A DNA stretch of 64,000 nt from CATOSP01 sp965237775 (GTDB taxonomy: Bacteria > Chloroflexota > Dehalococcoidia > Lucifugimonadales > UBA3495). Of this stretch, positions 52,018 to 60,478 are shown one piece after another (position 1 is the stretch's first letter; every line of letters starts with the position of its first letter). The notes under the pieces are model-generated. The model worked only from the letters and a program-made list of their open reading frames with translations, did not search any database and had not been told where the DNA came from. The DNA lies in NCBI GenBank assembly GCA_965237775.1, contig OZ250155.1, positions 434,001-498,000 on the forward strand, given 5' to 3'. The position numbers and the translations under genes are program-made.

Positions 52018-53718
52018 TTAATATCCTACCGCATACCCGTCGCGACGTGGGTCGGCTGCTCCGTGGAGTGCTCTGGTTTCAGGGTCCACCTGAATCATCA
52101 CCTCGCTGCCGGAGGCGGCCCAGGGACCCATCACATTCAGTTGGTGACCTCGGGAAGCCAACTCCGCCCGCACCTCAGGGGAAAACCGGCTCTCCACGTG
52201 CAATTCATTCTCGCATACGTGAGGGAAATTGGACTCGGTGGGGCTGTGGGTGTTGCGCCAACGAGGAGCTTCCACTGCCTCGGCCACCGTCATCCCGAAG
52301 TCCAACACGTGGGTTATGATCTGAAGGTTGGTCTGAACCTGTGTATCCGCGCCGGGTGTGCCGCAGACCAGTATTAGTTGACGCTGGGGTCCCTCCTTAA
52401 AGACCATCACCGGGTTCATGGTGTGGCGGACGCGCTTCCCAGGCTGGAGGCAGTCCACGTGGTCCGCCTCCAGGTGCCAATACGTCATCCGGTTGTTGAG
52501 CAGGACGCCTGTGTCACCGGCGATGATGCTAGAACCCCAAGCGCTTTGAATGCTCTGTAGCTGGCAGACCGCGTTGCCCCAGTGGTCCACCACGGCGAAA
52601 CAGGTAGTGTCCTCTTCTTCGCGGGCCACACCTGTCCCGGCAGCCGCCCGTCTGCCCGCTGCGCCTTCCTGGAACGGCCAGGGGTCTCCGGCAGGGACGT
52701 CGATAGCGGCGCGGTCCGGAGCGATTAGCCGCGCCCGCTGCTTTGCGTATTCCTTGTCCAATAGACCGGCAACAGGAACATCGACGTAATCGGGGTCGGC
52801 GACGTAGGCTTCCCGGTCGGCGAAGGCCAGCTTCTTGGCCTCCACCATCAGGTGAATGGCCTCGGCCGAGTTGCAGCCCAGCGACGCCATGTCAAATTGC
52901 TCGACCATGTTGAGTTCCTGGAGCAAGATATGCCCGCTGGAGTTGGGCGGGGCCTCATATACGCCATAACCCCGGTATGTGGTGGATATGGGCTCCTGCC
53001 ACCTGGCATGGAAGTCGTCCAGGTCTCGCAGGGTTAGGATGCCGCCCTGCTCCTCGCTAAACTTCACGATGGAGCGGGCAATTTTCCCCCGGTAAAAGGC
53101 GTCGGTCCCGCCATTGACGATGGCCTCAAAGGTGCGGGCAAGGTCCTTCTGGAAGAGCATTTCTCCTCCACGCAGCGGGCGGCCGTCCCTGGTAAACACC
53201 GCTTTCGAAGTGGGGAAGGAGCATAGCAACGGGTCCAACGCGATGGACCTAGCCAGGACGTGGCTGGTGGGGAACCCATTGGCGGCCAGATCGATGGCGG
53301 GCGCGAGGACTTGACCCAACGACAGCAGCCCGTGCTTTTGATGGGCGGAGAGCCAGCTATCCAAGAGCCCTGGCACGGAGACTGAAAGGATGCCTTTGGC
53401 CGGGATGCCCTGGGGCAGGTAACGTTCCCGGGTGGCGGCGTAGGGGGCCGCGCCGGTGCCGTTACAGATGTCTATTCTGTCCTCATCCTTCCGGTAAATC
53501 ATGATGAAACCGTCGCCGCCGACGCCGGACATAAGGGGTTCGACGACATTCAGGGCCGCGGCGGTGGCAATGGCGGCGTCAACCGCGTTCCCCCCTAGCT
53601 GGAGCATGTGGATCCCGGCCTGGGAAGCGAGGGGGTGGCCGGATGAGACCATTCCGTTGCGCCCCATAACGACGGGGCGGTTGGACTCGTAGTTGATGCC
53701 GTGGGGTGTGGTGGTCAT
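52018..53718 (-). CDS. Gamma-glutamyltransferase family protein (copy 2)
   Basis: 566 residues from the ATG at 53718, fixed by GGAGG seven bases upstream. Signature GGNAVDAAIATAAALNVVEPLMSGVGGDGF; processing Thr in EEDTTCFAVVDHWGNAVCQLQS near residue 372; small subunit with LVCGTPGADTQVQTNLQIITHVLDFG. It resembles copy 1 at 34-36 kb in order of motifs but is clearly diverged, so the two are old paralogs or separately acquired. No signal peptide is seen. Confidence 0.93.
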   Translation of the reverse strand: MTTTPHGINYESNRPVVMGRNGMVSSGHPLASQAGIHMLQLGGNAVDAAIATAAALNVVEPLMSGVGGDGFIMIYRKDEDRIDICNGTGAAPYAATRERYLPQGIPAKGILSVSVPGLLDSWLSAHQKHGLLSLGQVLAPAIDLAANGFPTSHVLARSIALDPLLCSFPTSKAVFTRDGRPLRGGEMLFQKDLARTFEAIVNGGTDAFYRGKIARSIVKFSEEQGGILTLRDLDDFHARWQEPISTTYRGYGVYEAPPNSSGHILLQELNMVEQFDMASLGCNSAEAIHLMVEAKKLAFADREAYVADPDYVDVPVAGLLDKEYAKQRARLIAPDRAAIDVPAGDPWPFQEGAAGRRAAAGTGVAREEEDTTCFAVVDHWGNAVCQLQSIQSAWGSSIIAGDTGVLLNNRMTYWHLEADHVDCLQPGKRVRHTMNPVMVFKEGPQRQLILVCGTPGADTQVQTNLQIITHVLDFGMTVAEAVEAPRWRNTHSPTESNFPHVCENELHVESRFSPEVRAELASRGHQLNVMGPWAASGSEVMIQVDPETRALHGAADPRRDGYAVGY

Positions 53719-53764
53719 TGGGTTGCCTCCTGGTCTGGTCCGATTGCAGATGGTCCGCGTATTC

Positions 53765-54247
53765 CTATTCGGGTCTAACAAGTGGTTTCAGTTGGCTACC
53801 ACAGGGCTCTACTTGAATCGTTTTCCTCTCTCCTCGGAACTCAACCTGATTGGCCAGGAAAAATCGGAGCTTCCGCGATGGAAGGATTGGCCCGGCGTAG
53901 AGAAGAAGCGGAAACCAAAAATCTACGGTGTGCTCTCCAGAGTTATCATCAGCGACGGTCAGGCCATTCTGAATTTGATCGAAAGCTAGCCTCGGCCCGA
54001 AATTTCCTCCTCCCTTCATCTCGGCTACGCAGATAAAGCGCTGACCGTCGTCGCCGAAAACAATGAAGTCACCAAGTCTGCCGGTGAACCGGTGTCGCTG
54101 TTGGTAATTCGTACCTCCGATTGCAGAAATCTGGTCTGAGTCAAACCCATCGAGCGCCAGTTCGCAACCCTGGTCTTCGCATTCGTCCACGAGACAGCAA
54201 TCGTGATGCCTGCCTCGGACATCGTCGAGGAACTGAGAGTTGGTCAC
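53765..54247 (-). CDS. Putative PD-(D/E)XK nuclease partner of the AAA ATPase
   Basis: 160 residues, GTG start. The central segment GDFIVFGDDGQRFICVAEMKGGG fits the PD-(D/E)XK core: D60, then E76-M-K78 on a hydrophobic strand, with Q91 two turns later. The flanking RFTGRLGDF and LAFDQIQNGL support the fold. An N-terminal Cys/His-rich stretch (HHDCCLVDECEDQGCE) could bind metal. It is a four-base overlap (GTGA) downstream of the ATPase gene, so the two are translationally coupled. The nuclease call is by motif only. Confidence 0.68.
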   Translation of the reverse strand: MTNSQFLDDVRGRHHDCCLVDECEDQGCELALDGFDSDQISAIGGTNYQQRHRFTGRLGDFIVFGDDGQRFICVAEMKGGGNFGPRLAFDQIQNGLTVADDNSGEHTVDFWFPLLLYAGPILPSRKLRFFLANQVEFRGERKTIQVEPCGSQLKPLVRPE

Positions 54248-55746
54248 TTGATCGGAATCTGCTCTACCGCGATGGTCTCATCATAGAGTTCGTTCACAAC
54301 CTTTCCAAACTCGGCGTCATCGATTCCTACATCGCGCCTGATTTCGAGCTCATGGACGAGACTGCCACCTTGGGTCTCGTCTATGGCGAAGCGATACGCC
54401 GAGACATCATCGTGGCTCAAGCGGTCTTCGCGCTCGAAGCCCAGGCCGGAGAGCTTGTCCTCACCCGCGAAGCTAAGCCTCATCAGGTTGTTTATCGCTG
54501 CCAGCAGCAGATCACTATGGGTAGTTATTAGGACTTTGACGCCCGCGTTGACGAGCCGGACTATCGCGCGAGCCATCTGCCTTTGGGCCGCCGGGTGCAG
54601 GTGTGCCTCCGGCTCTTCCAAGATGAGTAGGTCACCTTCGCTTACCAGGTATCTGAGGAACAGGATAACGGGAGCCAGTTCAGAGACCATCGAGGAGGTT
54701 TGGTCGAGGTTGAATCTACCGATATTCGACGCTGAACCTATGGGTTCGTAGACTATTCCCGGATAGGGCAACTCGCCAGCATCATCGAGGTCAATCTTGC
54801 CATGTAATACATCGTTCTCGATGAAGCTAATCGATTTCACCAACTCATCAGAGCTATTCCGACGTCCCATACGACTATCCACGCTTATGTAATTGCTCAG
54901 AAAATCCGTGGTGATTCCAGGCAGGGACGGAATGTTAACTGGTTCGAAGCCTCTTCGCGAAGACTGCCTAACCAGGGCAGCGGCAAGGATTCTGTGACCT
55001 TGGGCAATACCGGACCTGGTCGCAGGCATGTAGAAAATCCGGGATGGCAGACCTCCCAGGAGTGATTCCGCCACTGAATCCCTCATCCCGTAAATGAACT
55101 CATCCCATAGCCAGCGACAGGCATCTTGATAAGGTCGAATAGAGGTCCGAAGGTCGTCACCTGGAGTAGGTGCCCTAGCCTGAGAAATGTCGAATTCGGT
55201 CGCGGACTTTATTTCGCCGAGAGACCTGATGTCCAACGTCAGATGCGGGCTGTTTCGGCGAACTGTCAGGCTGAAGCCTTCAGTACTGTTTCGGCGGTTG
55301 CTTAAATCGGAAGTACGTCCAAATGCCTGGTGCAATTGATTGAGGGCCTCATTCTGGAGAAGGCCGAGGAATTCACGGGTGACCCGCTCAAGCGTCGGCC
55401 GGACTACCGCAGGTAGATGTGATACTGTGAGCGCCCCTCGGTCCAATACGTCCTCGGCTCGCTGGCTCACCCACTCACTGAAATCCCAGGTCACTCCGGA
55501 TTCCTCATCTAGCGACGGCAAATCCGAAGGGTATGAAAATCTACTGTGAACCGTTCTGCCGTGCGGTCGTAGAGGCCCCGTCCGTAGTCGAGGCAAGAAT
55601 CCTTCAAACGCGCTCATCACAGCATAAATGGCCGTCGCCATGTACGACTTGCCCGTGTTGCTGGGACCGATGAAGATGGTCAGGGGTTTGAGCTCTACTT
55701 CCCCCTTGACGATTGGCCCCAGGTTTTCCACCGATATCTTTGTCAT
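54244..55746 (-). CDS. AAA15/AAA21-type ATPase (OLD/PtuA-like)
   Basis: 500 residues. Walker A is GPSNTGKS (residues 27-34), Walker B LLILEE (373-378) in the ABC-like setting LLILEEPEAHLHPAAQRQ, and the switch His is in ITTHSD (H410). SSMVSELAPVILFLRYL before Walker B is the signature-like helix. The long insertion (about residues 50-340) is unique to the subfamily and may bind nucleic acid or the partner. Such ATPases drive many defence systems (OLD/Gabija, Septu, PARIS). No TOPRIM domain is present in this chain. Confidence 0.88.
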   Translation of the reverse strand: MTKISVENLGPIVKGEVELKPLTIFIGPSNTGKSYMATAIYAVMSAFEGFLPRLRTGPLRPHGRTVHSRFSYPSDLPSLDEESGVTWDFSEWVSQRAEDVLDRGALTVSHLPAVVRPTLERVTREFLGLLQNEALNQLHQAFGRTSDLSNRRNSTEGFSLTVRRNSPHLTLDIRSLGEIKSATEFDISQARAPTPGDDLRTSIRPYQDACRWLWDEFIYGMRDSVAESLLGGLPSRIFYMPATRSGIAQGHRILAAALVRQSSRRGFEPVNIPSLPGITTDFLSNYISVDSRMGRRNSSDELVKSISFIENDVLHGKIDLDDAGELPYPGIVYEPIGSASNIGRFNLDQTSSMVSELAPVILFLRYLVSEGDLLILEEPEAHLHPAAQRQMARAIVRLVNAGVKVLITTHSDLLLAAINNLMRLSFAGEDKLSGLGFEREDRLSHDDVSAYRFAIDETQGGSLVHELEIRRDVGIDDAEFGKVVNELYDETIAVEQIPIK

Positions 55747-55871
55747 GGTATTAGCGATAATGGCTAGATGGGTGGGGAATTAGCCGTCAAGTTGGCTGCT
55801 GGGGATTATGCGTAGCGACGCATGATGCGTCAAGAATGGCCTTCGTTTCGCGGAAAAGGACTCCAAAATCA

Positions 55872-55900
55872 AGAGAGGCCCCAGATATTGGGGCCTCTCC
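55872..55900 (-). terminator. Probable terminator of the IscA-like gene
   Basis: GAGAGGCCCCA pairs with TGGGGCCTCTC over an 11-bp stem with a GATAT loop. On the minus strand it is followed by TTGATTTT. It lies just after the Gly/Cys-rich gene and separates it from the ATPase gene. Confidence 0.75.
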
Positions 55901-55927
55901 GAATCTCGCTTCAGTAAGGGTGTCGGC

Positions 55928-56326
55928 CTAGTGGCCGCCGCAACCGCAGCCACCACCGCCGCAACCGCAGCCACCACCGCCGCATCCTCCGCCACCGCCG
56001 CCTCCACAACCACACCCCCCGCTTCCGCATCCGCCGCCAGAGAACATGGGGTTGTTGATCACGAAGCCTACCTGGCCTCCGAAATTCTCGACGTAGTCGA
56101 TGGTAGCTTCCTCCAGGAAGGGCGCGCTGTCGGAATCCATCAGGAAGTTCACGCCTTCCAGGCTAAGCACGGTGTCGTCGGACTGGGTCTCCTTTTCCAT
56201 GGTAAGCATGTACTGGACTCCGCCATGGTCTGCGGGCATGGCAATCACGCGGAGCGAGCTTTCAGTCTCACCCTGCTCTTCCATGACGTCCCTGAGCTTT
56301 TCGATGGCCAGATCGGTTACCTGCAT
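55928..56326 (-). CDS. IscA/HesB-like protein with a Gly/Cys-rich C-terminal tail
   Basis: 132 residues with GGAGG upstream. Residues 1-95 follow the A-type Fe-S carrier pattern (LAIEKLRDVMEEQ, GVQYMLTMEKE, LEGVNFLMDSDSAPFLEEATIDYVENFGGQVGFVINNP). The first conserved Cys (GCSGLQY in IscA) is lost: DHGGVQY here. The usual C-terminal CGC is expanded into about 36 residues of Gly with eight Cys (100, 105, 107, 115, 120, 122, 127, 129) ending in His. The tail may bind Fe-S clusters or metal ions. A strong terminator follows. Confidence 0.85.
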   Translation of the reverse strand: MQVTDLAIEKLRDVMEEQGETESSLRVIAMPADHGGVQYMLTMEKETQSDDTVLSLEGVNFLMDSDSAPFLEEATIDYVENFGGQVGFVINNPMFSGGGCGSGGCGCGGGGGGGCGGGGCGCGGGGCGCGGH

Positions 56327-56479
56327 TATCGTAACCCTCCTTGTCGATTGACCAAGCAGCCGTAATTGCTGTCGTGTATTGGCGTGAGACTAACACAAGT
56401 GAGAACTCCCGGTCAATGACGGGCATGAATCTGTAAGCCCGGATTCGTGTCTTGCCAGGGGCAAAGGACTCACAGAAGA

Positions 56480-57331
56480 TCAGGGCCAGTCGCCACTTTC
56501 ATGATCGGGGAGGCGCATGGTCCTTGCGGCAATAGGTCCCAACCAAAAGGTCTGCTCAGCGTGCCAGGCGTCAAGCTTTGACCATCCTGCCGGCGACTCG
56601 TGCCGGACCTGCTCCGCTGTCAGGAGTCCGCCAAGGCTCAGGTGTACTCCGTCCCAATCCCTGGCCGCCGCTCCCCAGTCCGGTACAAGCCACTCGCCGT
56701 CTTGTCCGTTACCCTGTCCCCCCTTGGCCGGATAACAGACGCACAGGTCATGCCAGTCCTTCGGTCCATGTATTTCATAGACCCTGACGCCAGGTGTGAT
56801 CTCCATAAGCCAACATTTGATGGGAAAGTAGGAAATGAGGTCCCCCACACCGTGGTCGTAGCCCACGAGGAGTGAAGCATCCTCCCCATGAAGAGTGGAA
56901 GTATACTGGAGGGTATGGGGCTTCTGAGCGTACCGCTCCCACCAGTCCGGGGGGGTCCGGGGGAGCTGCCACGTGGTAGTATCCAAAGGGCCATCCAAGG
57001 GTTCCACGCAGAAAGGCTCCTTCCCGTGCTCAATCCAGACCTGGTGGTCCAGATCGAGGGACTCAAACCACCAAGACGTTGCGGCGTGTTTCAGGAGTCT
57101 CCGAGCTAGGGGAGCCAATCGTTCGGCCTGGCTCAGCGCCTCGCCTACCGCCAAGGCGTGGTATGGATCCCACACGGTCATCCCTTCCACGACGGAAGCG
57201 GCAAGGCAGAAAGAATGACGGGGTACGGCTACAGTTTCAGGCGTAAGCCCTGCGGCCTCTATGGAAAGCAGGAACTCACAACCTACGGGTGAGTTCAGAA
57301 TGGTCTCAACCCTTTTGTCTGTCTCCCACAT
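56480..57331 (-). CDS. Hypothetical Trp-rich protein
   Basis: 283 residues, not recognised. Rich in Trp and His, with stretches such as TSWWFESLDLDHQVWIEHG, DWDGVHLSLGGLLTAEQVR and ESPAGWSKLDAWHAEQTFWLG. No membrane segment or signal peptide is visible. It lies 9 bp downstream of the 177-residue gene at 57341, on the same strand, so the two form an operon. Function unknown; acquired DNA is possible because the surroundings are mobile. Confidence 0.65.
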   Translation of the reverse strand: MWETDKRVETILNSPVGCEFLLSIEAAGLTPETVAVPRHSFCLAASVVEGMTVWDPYHALAVGEALSQAERLAPLARRLLKHAATSWWFESLDLDHQVWIEHGKEPFCVEPLDGPLDTTTWQLPRTPPDWWERYAQKPHTLQYTSTLHGEDASLLVGYDHGVGDLISYFPIKCWLMEITPGVRVYEIHGPKDWHDLCVCYPAKGGQGNGQDGEWLVPDWGAAARDWDGVHLSLGGLLTAEQVRHESPAGWSKLDAWHAEQTFWLGPIAARTMRLPDHESGDWP

Positions 57332-57340
57332 AGCAGCGGA

Positions 57341-57874
57341 TTAACTCCTTGGCCTACACTCAACATCAGGTTTCTGAGCGCCGAATCTGGCTACGTATTT
57401 TACATCGCCGATCCGCATCTCAAAGAGGCTCACGGATTTGTATGTGTGGGTGGTCCCCTCCTCGCACTTCCAGGTGAGAATGTGCCTCATCAAATAATTT
57501 TGAAAGACATTCCCAGTCTGGTTAGGCCGGCATTTTGTTGAACTAGGCGCCGCCGCAATGTTGCCTGGGCAGAAGCCTTCTGAGACCTTCTTGGTCCTGA
57601 ACCAACCGCTGCCCTCTTTCTGGTACAGAGTGGTGGTTATAGTCTCCGCATGTACAGGCGTGCTTATTGGACAGACGATGTACGACTTGGCGTTAATGTG
57701 CCCGTCCCCAGGATCACCTAGGGATCCGTGGGGCCATTGGACCGTCGCAAGGCAGCCGTAGCGATTGTCATCAATGAGGTTCTCAGGGGGGAAGGGGCGA
57801 GCCTCCGCAATGTCCTGCGTGCCGACCAGAGTTGTACACGCAATAGCTTCTTGGAGCCAGTCACATTGAAGCAT
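57341..57874 (-). CDS. Hypothetical protein, first gene of a two-gene unit
   Basis: 177 residues. An in-frame TAA sits directly before the ATG, so this start is firm in frame. Several Cys (for example CPISTPVHAE, FCPGN, KCRPNQ, WKCEEG, VECRPRS) suggest disulfides or metal binding, but there is no signal peptide. Not recognised. A MITE-like element begins about 110 bp upstream and might have replaced its original promoter region. Confidence 0.6.
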   Translation of the reverse strand: MLQCDWLQEAIACTTLVGTQDIAEARPFPPENLIDDNRYGCLATVQWPHGSLGDPGDGHINAKSYIVCPISTPVHAETITTTLYQKEGSGWFRTKKVSEGFCPGNIAAAPSSTKCRPNQTGNVFQNYLMRHILTWKCEEGTTHTYKSVSLFEMRIGDVKYVARFGAQKPDVECRPRS

Positions 57875-57985
57875 TTACTCGCTGCCGTGTATACCCAGTG
57901 TGGAGCCGTTTCAGGGCGGTTGCAAAGTTGCTCAGTCTTGATGGGAAGAGATATAGCCAGCCCATGTCCAACTTGGAGTCCCCCA

Positions 57986-58087
57986 GTAAGTGTTCAGTGT
58001 TGAGGGGAACCAGTCCTTCGACTCCGCTCTGCTGCGCTCAGGATGAGCGGTTTCGAGCCAATGCGGTCTCTAACTCTGAACAGTTAC
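57986..58087. mobile_element. 102-bp MITE-like element with IS66-type ends
   Basis: The left end (57986-58008) matches the IS66 element's left repeat at 22 of 23 bases (GTAAGTGTTCAG then TGTTGAGGGGA). The right end (58067-58087) on the minus strand reads GTAACTGTTCAGAGTTAGAGA. It is flanked by near-identical 8-bp sequences, GTCCCCCA and GTCCCCTA, as a target duplication. It has no gene; the interior is the dispersed CCTTCGACT...GATGAGCGG unit (58015-58050). It is probably mobilised in trans by the IS66 transposase. Confidence 0.85.
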
Positions 58088-58322
58088 GTCCCCTATTCGC
58101 GAGAATTGCGACAAGCGTCTTTGCGGACCTTGCAATCATCCTGGCAGTGTCACATGGCGGTTGACACGCCGGAAGCCCGCTCTCTAACCTCGATTCCAGT
58201 AGACCAGCAAGGGGTCAGGCCACGGGGGCCACGGGTCATAGTACGTGAGGGACGCACTCTCGCCGGGGTGGGTCCCTTTCCCATCCCTGGTCCGGACCCA
58301 ACTTGCGAATAGGAGGTGTAGA

Positions 58323-58979
58323 TTGCAAGATGCAACGCGCCCGGCCTGGCAGCGGGAGAGGCTGCTGGAAGCCCTCGATGCACATAGCCGGGGACTCGTG
58401 GAGCCTCCCATCGTCCGGAAGCGCACCGAGTTGCCGCCGCCGGAACCGGTCACCGATGGGAACCAGAGCATGACCTTCGCGATTTCCACCGAGGACGTGG
58501 ACCGTCACGGCGACGTAATCATGACCGGCGGATGGCGGCTGGACCACTACGCCCGGAACCCGGTATTCCTCTGGGCCCACGATTACGCTCGTCCGGTCAT
58601 CGGACGAGCGGCCCGGGTCTGGAAGGGTGGGCACGAGCTTTTGGCACAGATGGAATGGGCTCCCACAGACTTCGCCCAGGAAGTTGCCATGCTCTACAAC
58701 CAGGGCTACCAGCGGGGAGTGTCCGTGGGTTTCAAGCCTCTGCGCTACGAGCAGCGGCGCGACGAAAAGACCGGCGCTTTCCTGGGAATCCGGTTCCTGG
58801 AACAGGAGCTACTGGAGGTCAGCGCGGTCCCCGTTCCGGCAAACCGAAACGCATTGCGGAAGGCCCTGGACACCGCTCCAAGGGTGGCGGAGTACTTGCG
58901 GCGGAGCGATACGGCAGATGGTCTGTCTCAGGACCAATTGGCCAAGGTGCTTAGCCTGCTGCGCGGCCTGCGGTGGTGA
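58323..58979 (+). CDS. HK97-type prohead protease
   Basis: 218 residues from the TTG at 58323, set by AGGAGGTG at 58311-58318. Motifs: MTFAISTEDVDRHGDVIMTGGWRLDHYARNP, FLWAHDYARPVIGRA (catalytic His), YNQGYQRGVSVGFKP (catalytic Ser) and LLEVSAVPVPANRNAL, as in Caudovirales prohead proteases. It cleaves scaffold/capsid delta domains during head maturation. No terminase or portal gene precedes it; the next DNA upstream is the MITE and opposite-strand unknown genes. Confidence 0.92.
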   Translation: MQDATRPAWQRERLLEALDAHSRGLVEPPIVRKRTELPPPEPVTDGNQSMTFAISTEDVDRHGDVIMTGGWRLDHYARNPVFLWAHDYARPVIGRAARVWKGGHELLAQMEWAPTDFAQEVAMLYNQGYQRGVSVGFKPLRYEQRRDEKTGAFLGIRFLEQELLEVSAVPVPANRNALRKALDTAPRVAEYLRRSDTADGLSQDQLAKVLSLLRGLRW

Positions 58980-59073
58980 CGGCCGTTCCGCACTGCGCGA
59001 AACCTGGAGCGATACCCCAACTTACGTTCGTAAACATGCGCAAATATTCGCAAAAATGCGCGAGGAGATTTGC

Positions 59074-60405
59074 ATGACTATTGGCACGCAAGACATGGAA
59101 TTCATCAAGGACGAGATCGGCTCCATCAAGGAATATTACCAGTCGAAGATGGACGCCGAGATTCCCCCTCTTAAGGGAGAAGTGGGCCGCATAGCCTCCC
59201 AGCTATCCCGCGTGCAAGAGACGTGGCGCGAGGGCGAGAAGCGGGCCATCCTCTCCCGATTTTCCGGTGGAGACCGGACCAGGGTGCCCTACGGCAAATA
59301 CGAGGGGCTGGATATGCTGGACCTCGCCTGCGTGCGCAGCCTATTGACCGCCCAGTTTCGCGAACCCTCGGGTCTCAACCCCAGAATGCTCGAAGATTGG
59401 CAGACCAACGTCAAGGCCGCCATGGACTCCACAACGGCGGGTTCCGGGGACGAACTGGTGGACACTCAGGAAGCCCGCGCCCTTTGGGATGACGTGAACC
59501 TGGAGACCGCAGTCGCGCCGTTGTTCAACACCATCCAGATGCCCAGCAACCCCTTCCAGATACCGCTCCAGATGGGAGACGTCAACTGGTATCCCGGAAC
59601 GGAGAATTCCGCCGTGACCGGCACCGCCCTGACAACGGCGCGGCAGACCCTCACCGCCTACGAGTTGGTGGCCGAGGTGCCCTGGTCCTATGACCTGGAC
59701 GAAGACGCGGTAATAGCAATGATGGAGGAACTGCGGCGCGGGCTACTCCGGAACGCCCGGGAGGTGATCGACGACGTCTTACTAAACGCCGACACGACTA
59801 CCACGGACAACATCAACGCCGACGAAGCGGCCGTCGCCACCAGCGACGCGGGCAAGGGCCACTGGCTCCTGGGGTTCGATGGAATACTCCATCTCCCGCT
59901 GGTTGACAACACTTCCCAGGCCAACGACCACTCCGGCGCGGTGTCCGACAGCATGTTCAACCAGGTCCGGGCAAAGCTGGGCAAGTACGGCGTCCGGCCT
60001 TCAGAGTTGGTCTACATCTGCGACGTGAACACTTTCATCCGGTCGTTGAGCATAGACAGCTTCCGAACGCTGGACAAGTTCGGCCCCCAGGCTACGGTGC
60101 TAACCGGCCAACTGGGCGCGGTGGAGGGCATTCCGGTAATCGTCTCCGAGCAAATGAAGCTGGCCGACGCCGACGGGAAGGTCACCGGCGGCGGAAACAC
60201 CGCCAATACCGGCAGGCTGCTCATCGTCAACCGCAGTCAGTGGCGCGTCGGATTCAAGAGGGAGCTGGCCATCGAGACAGTGCGGGACGCCCAGAAGCGG
60301 CAGAATATCATGGTCGTCAGTTTCCGCATTGGCCTCCAGGAGCGCAGCGGGTCCCGGTCCAGCGCGACCCACACGGCGCTCCAGTACGACATCACGGGAG
60401 TCTAG
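59074..60405 (+). CDS. HK97-fold major capsid protein
   Basis: 443 residues from the ATG at 59074, with GAGGAGA upstream. The N-terminal helical delta-domain-like region is followed by LNPRMLEDWQTNVKAAMDST, PLFNTIQMPSNPFQIPLQMG, LTAYELVAEVPWSYDLDEDAVI and the P/A-domain strands (YICDVNTFIRS, LLIVNRSQWRVGFKRELAIE). It forms capsid hexamers and pentamers. In phages the protease gene upstream is the normal neighbour, as here. Confidence 0.94.
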   Translation: MTIGTQDMEFIKDEIGSIKEYYQSKMDAEIPPLKGEVGRIASQLSRVQETWREGEKRAILSRFSGGDRTRVPYGKYEGLDMLDLACVRSLLTAQFREPSGLNPRMLEDWQTNVKAAMDSTTAGSGDELVDTQEARALWDDVNLETAVAPLFNTIQMPSNPFQIPLQMGDVNWYPGTENSAVTGTALTTARQTLTAYELVAEVPWSYDLDEDAVIAMMEELRRGLLRNAREVIDDVLLNADTTTTDNINADEAAVATSDAGKGHWLLGFDGILHLPLVDNTSQANDHSGAVSDSMFNQVRAKLGKYGVRPSELVYICDVNTFIRSLSIDSFRTLDKFGPQATVLTGQLGAVEGIPVIVSEQMKLADADGKVTGGGNTANTGRLLIVNRSQWRVGFKRELAIETVRDAQKRQNIMVVSFRIGLQERSGSRSSATHTALQYDITGV

Positions 60406-60478
60406 CGGCGGAGGCCGGTCCGTTTCCGAAAACCCGGACCGGCTGACCGAATTCACAACACAACCAGGAGGTGCGGAT

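Noticed and set aside
58627..59073. 149-codon N-terminal extension of the capsid gene
   Set aside because: Overlaps the prohead protease in another frame; the ATG at 59074 has a proper ribosome-binding site and gives a normal capsid length.
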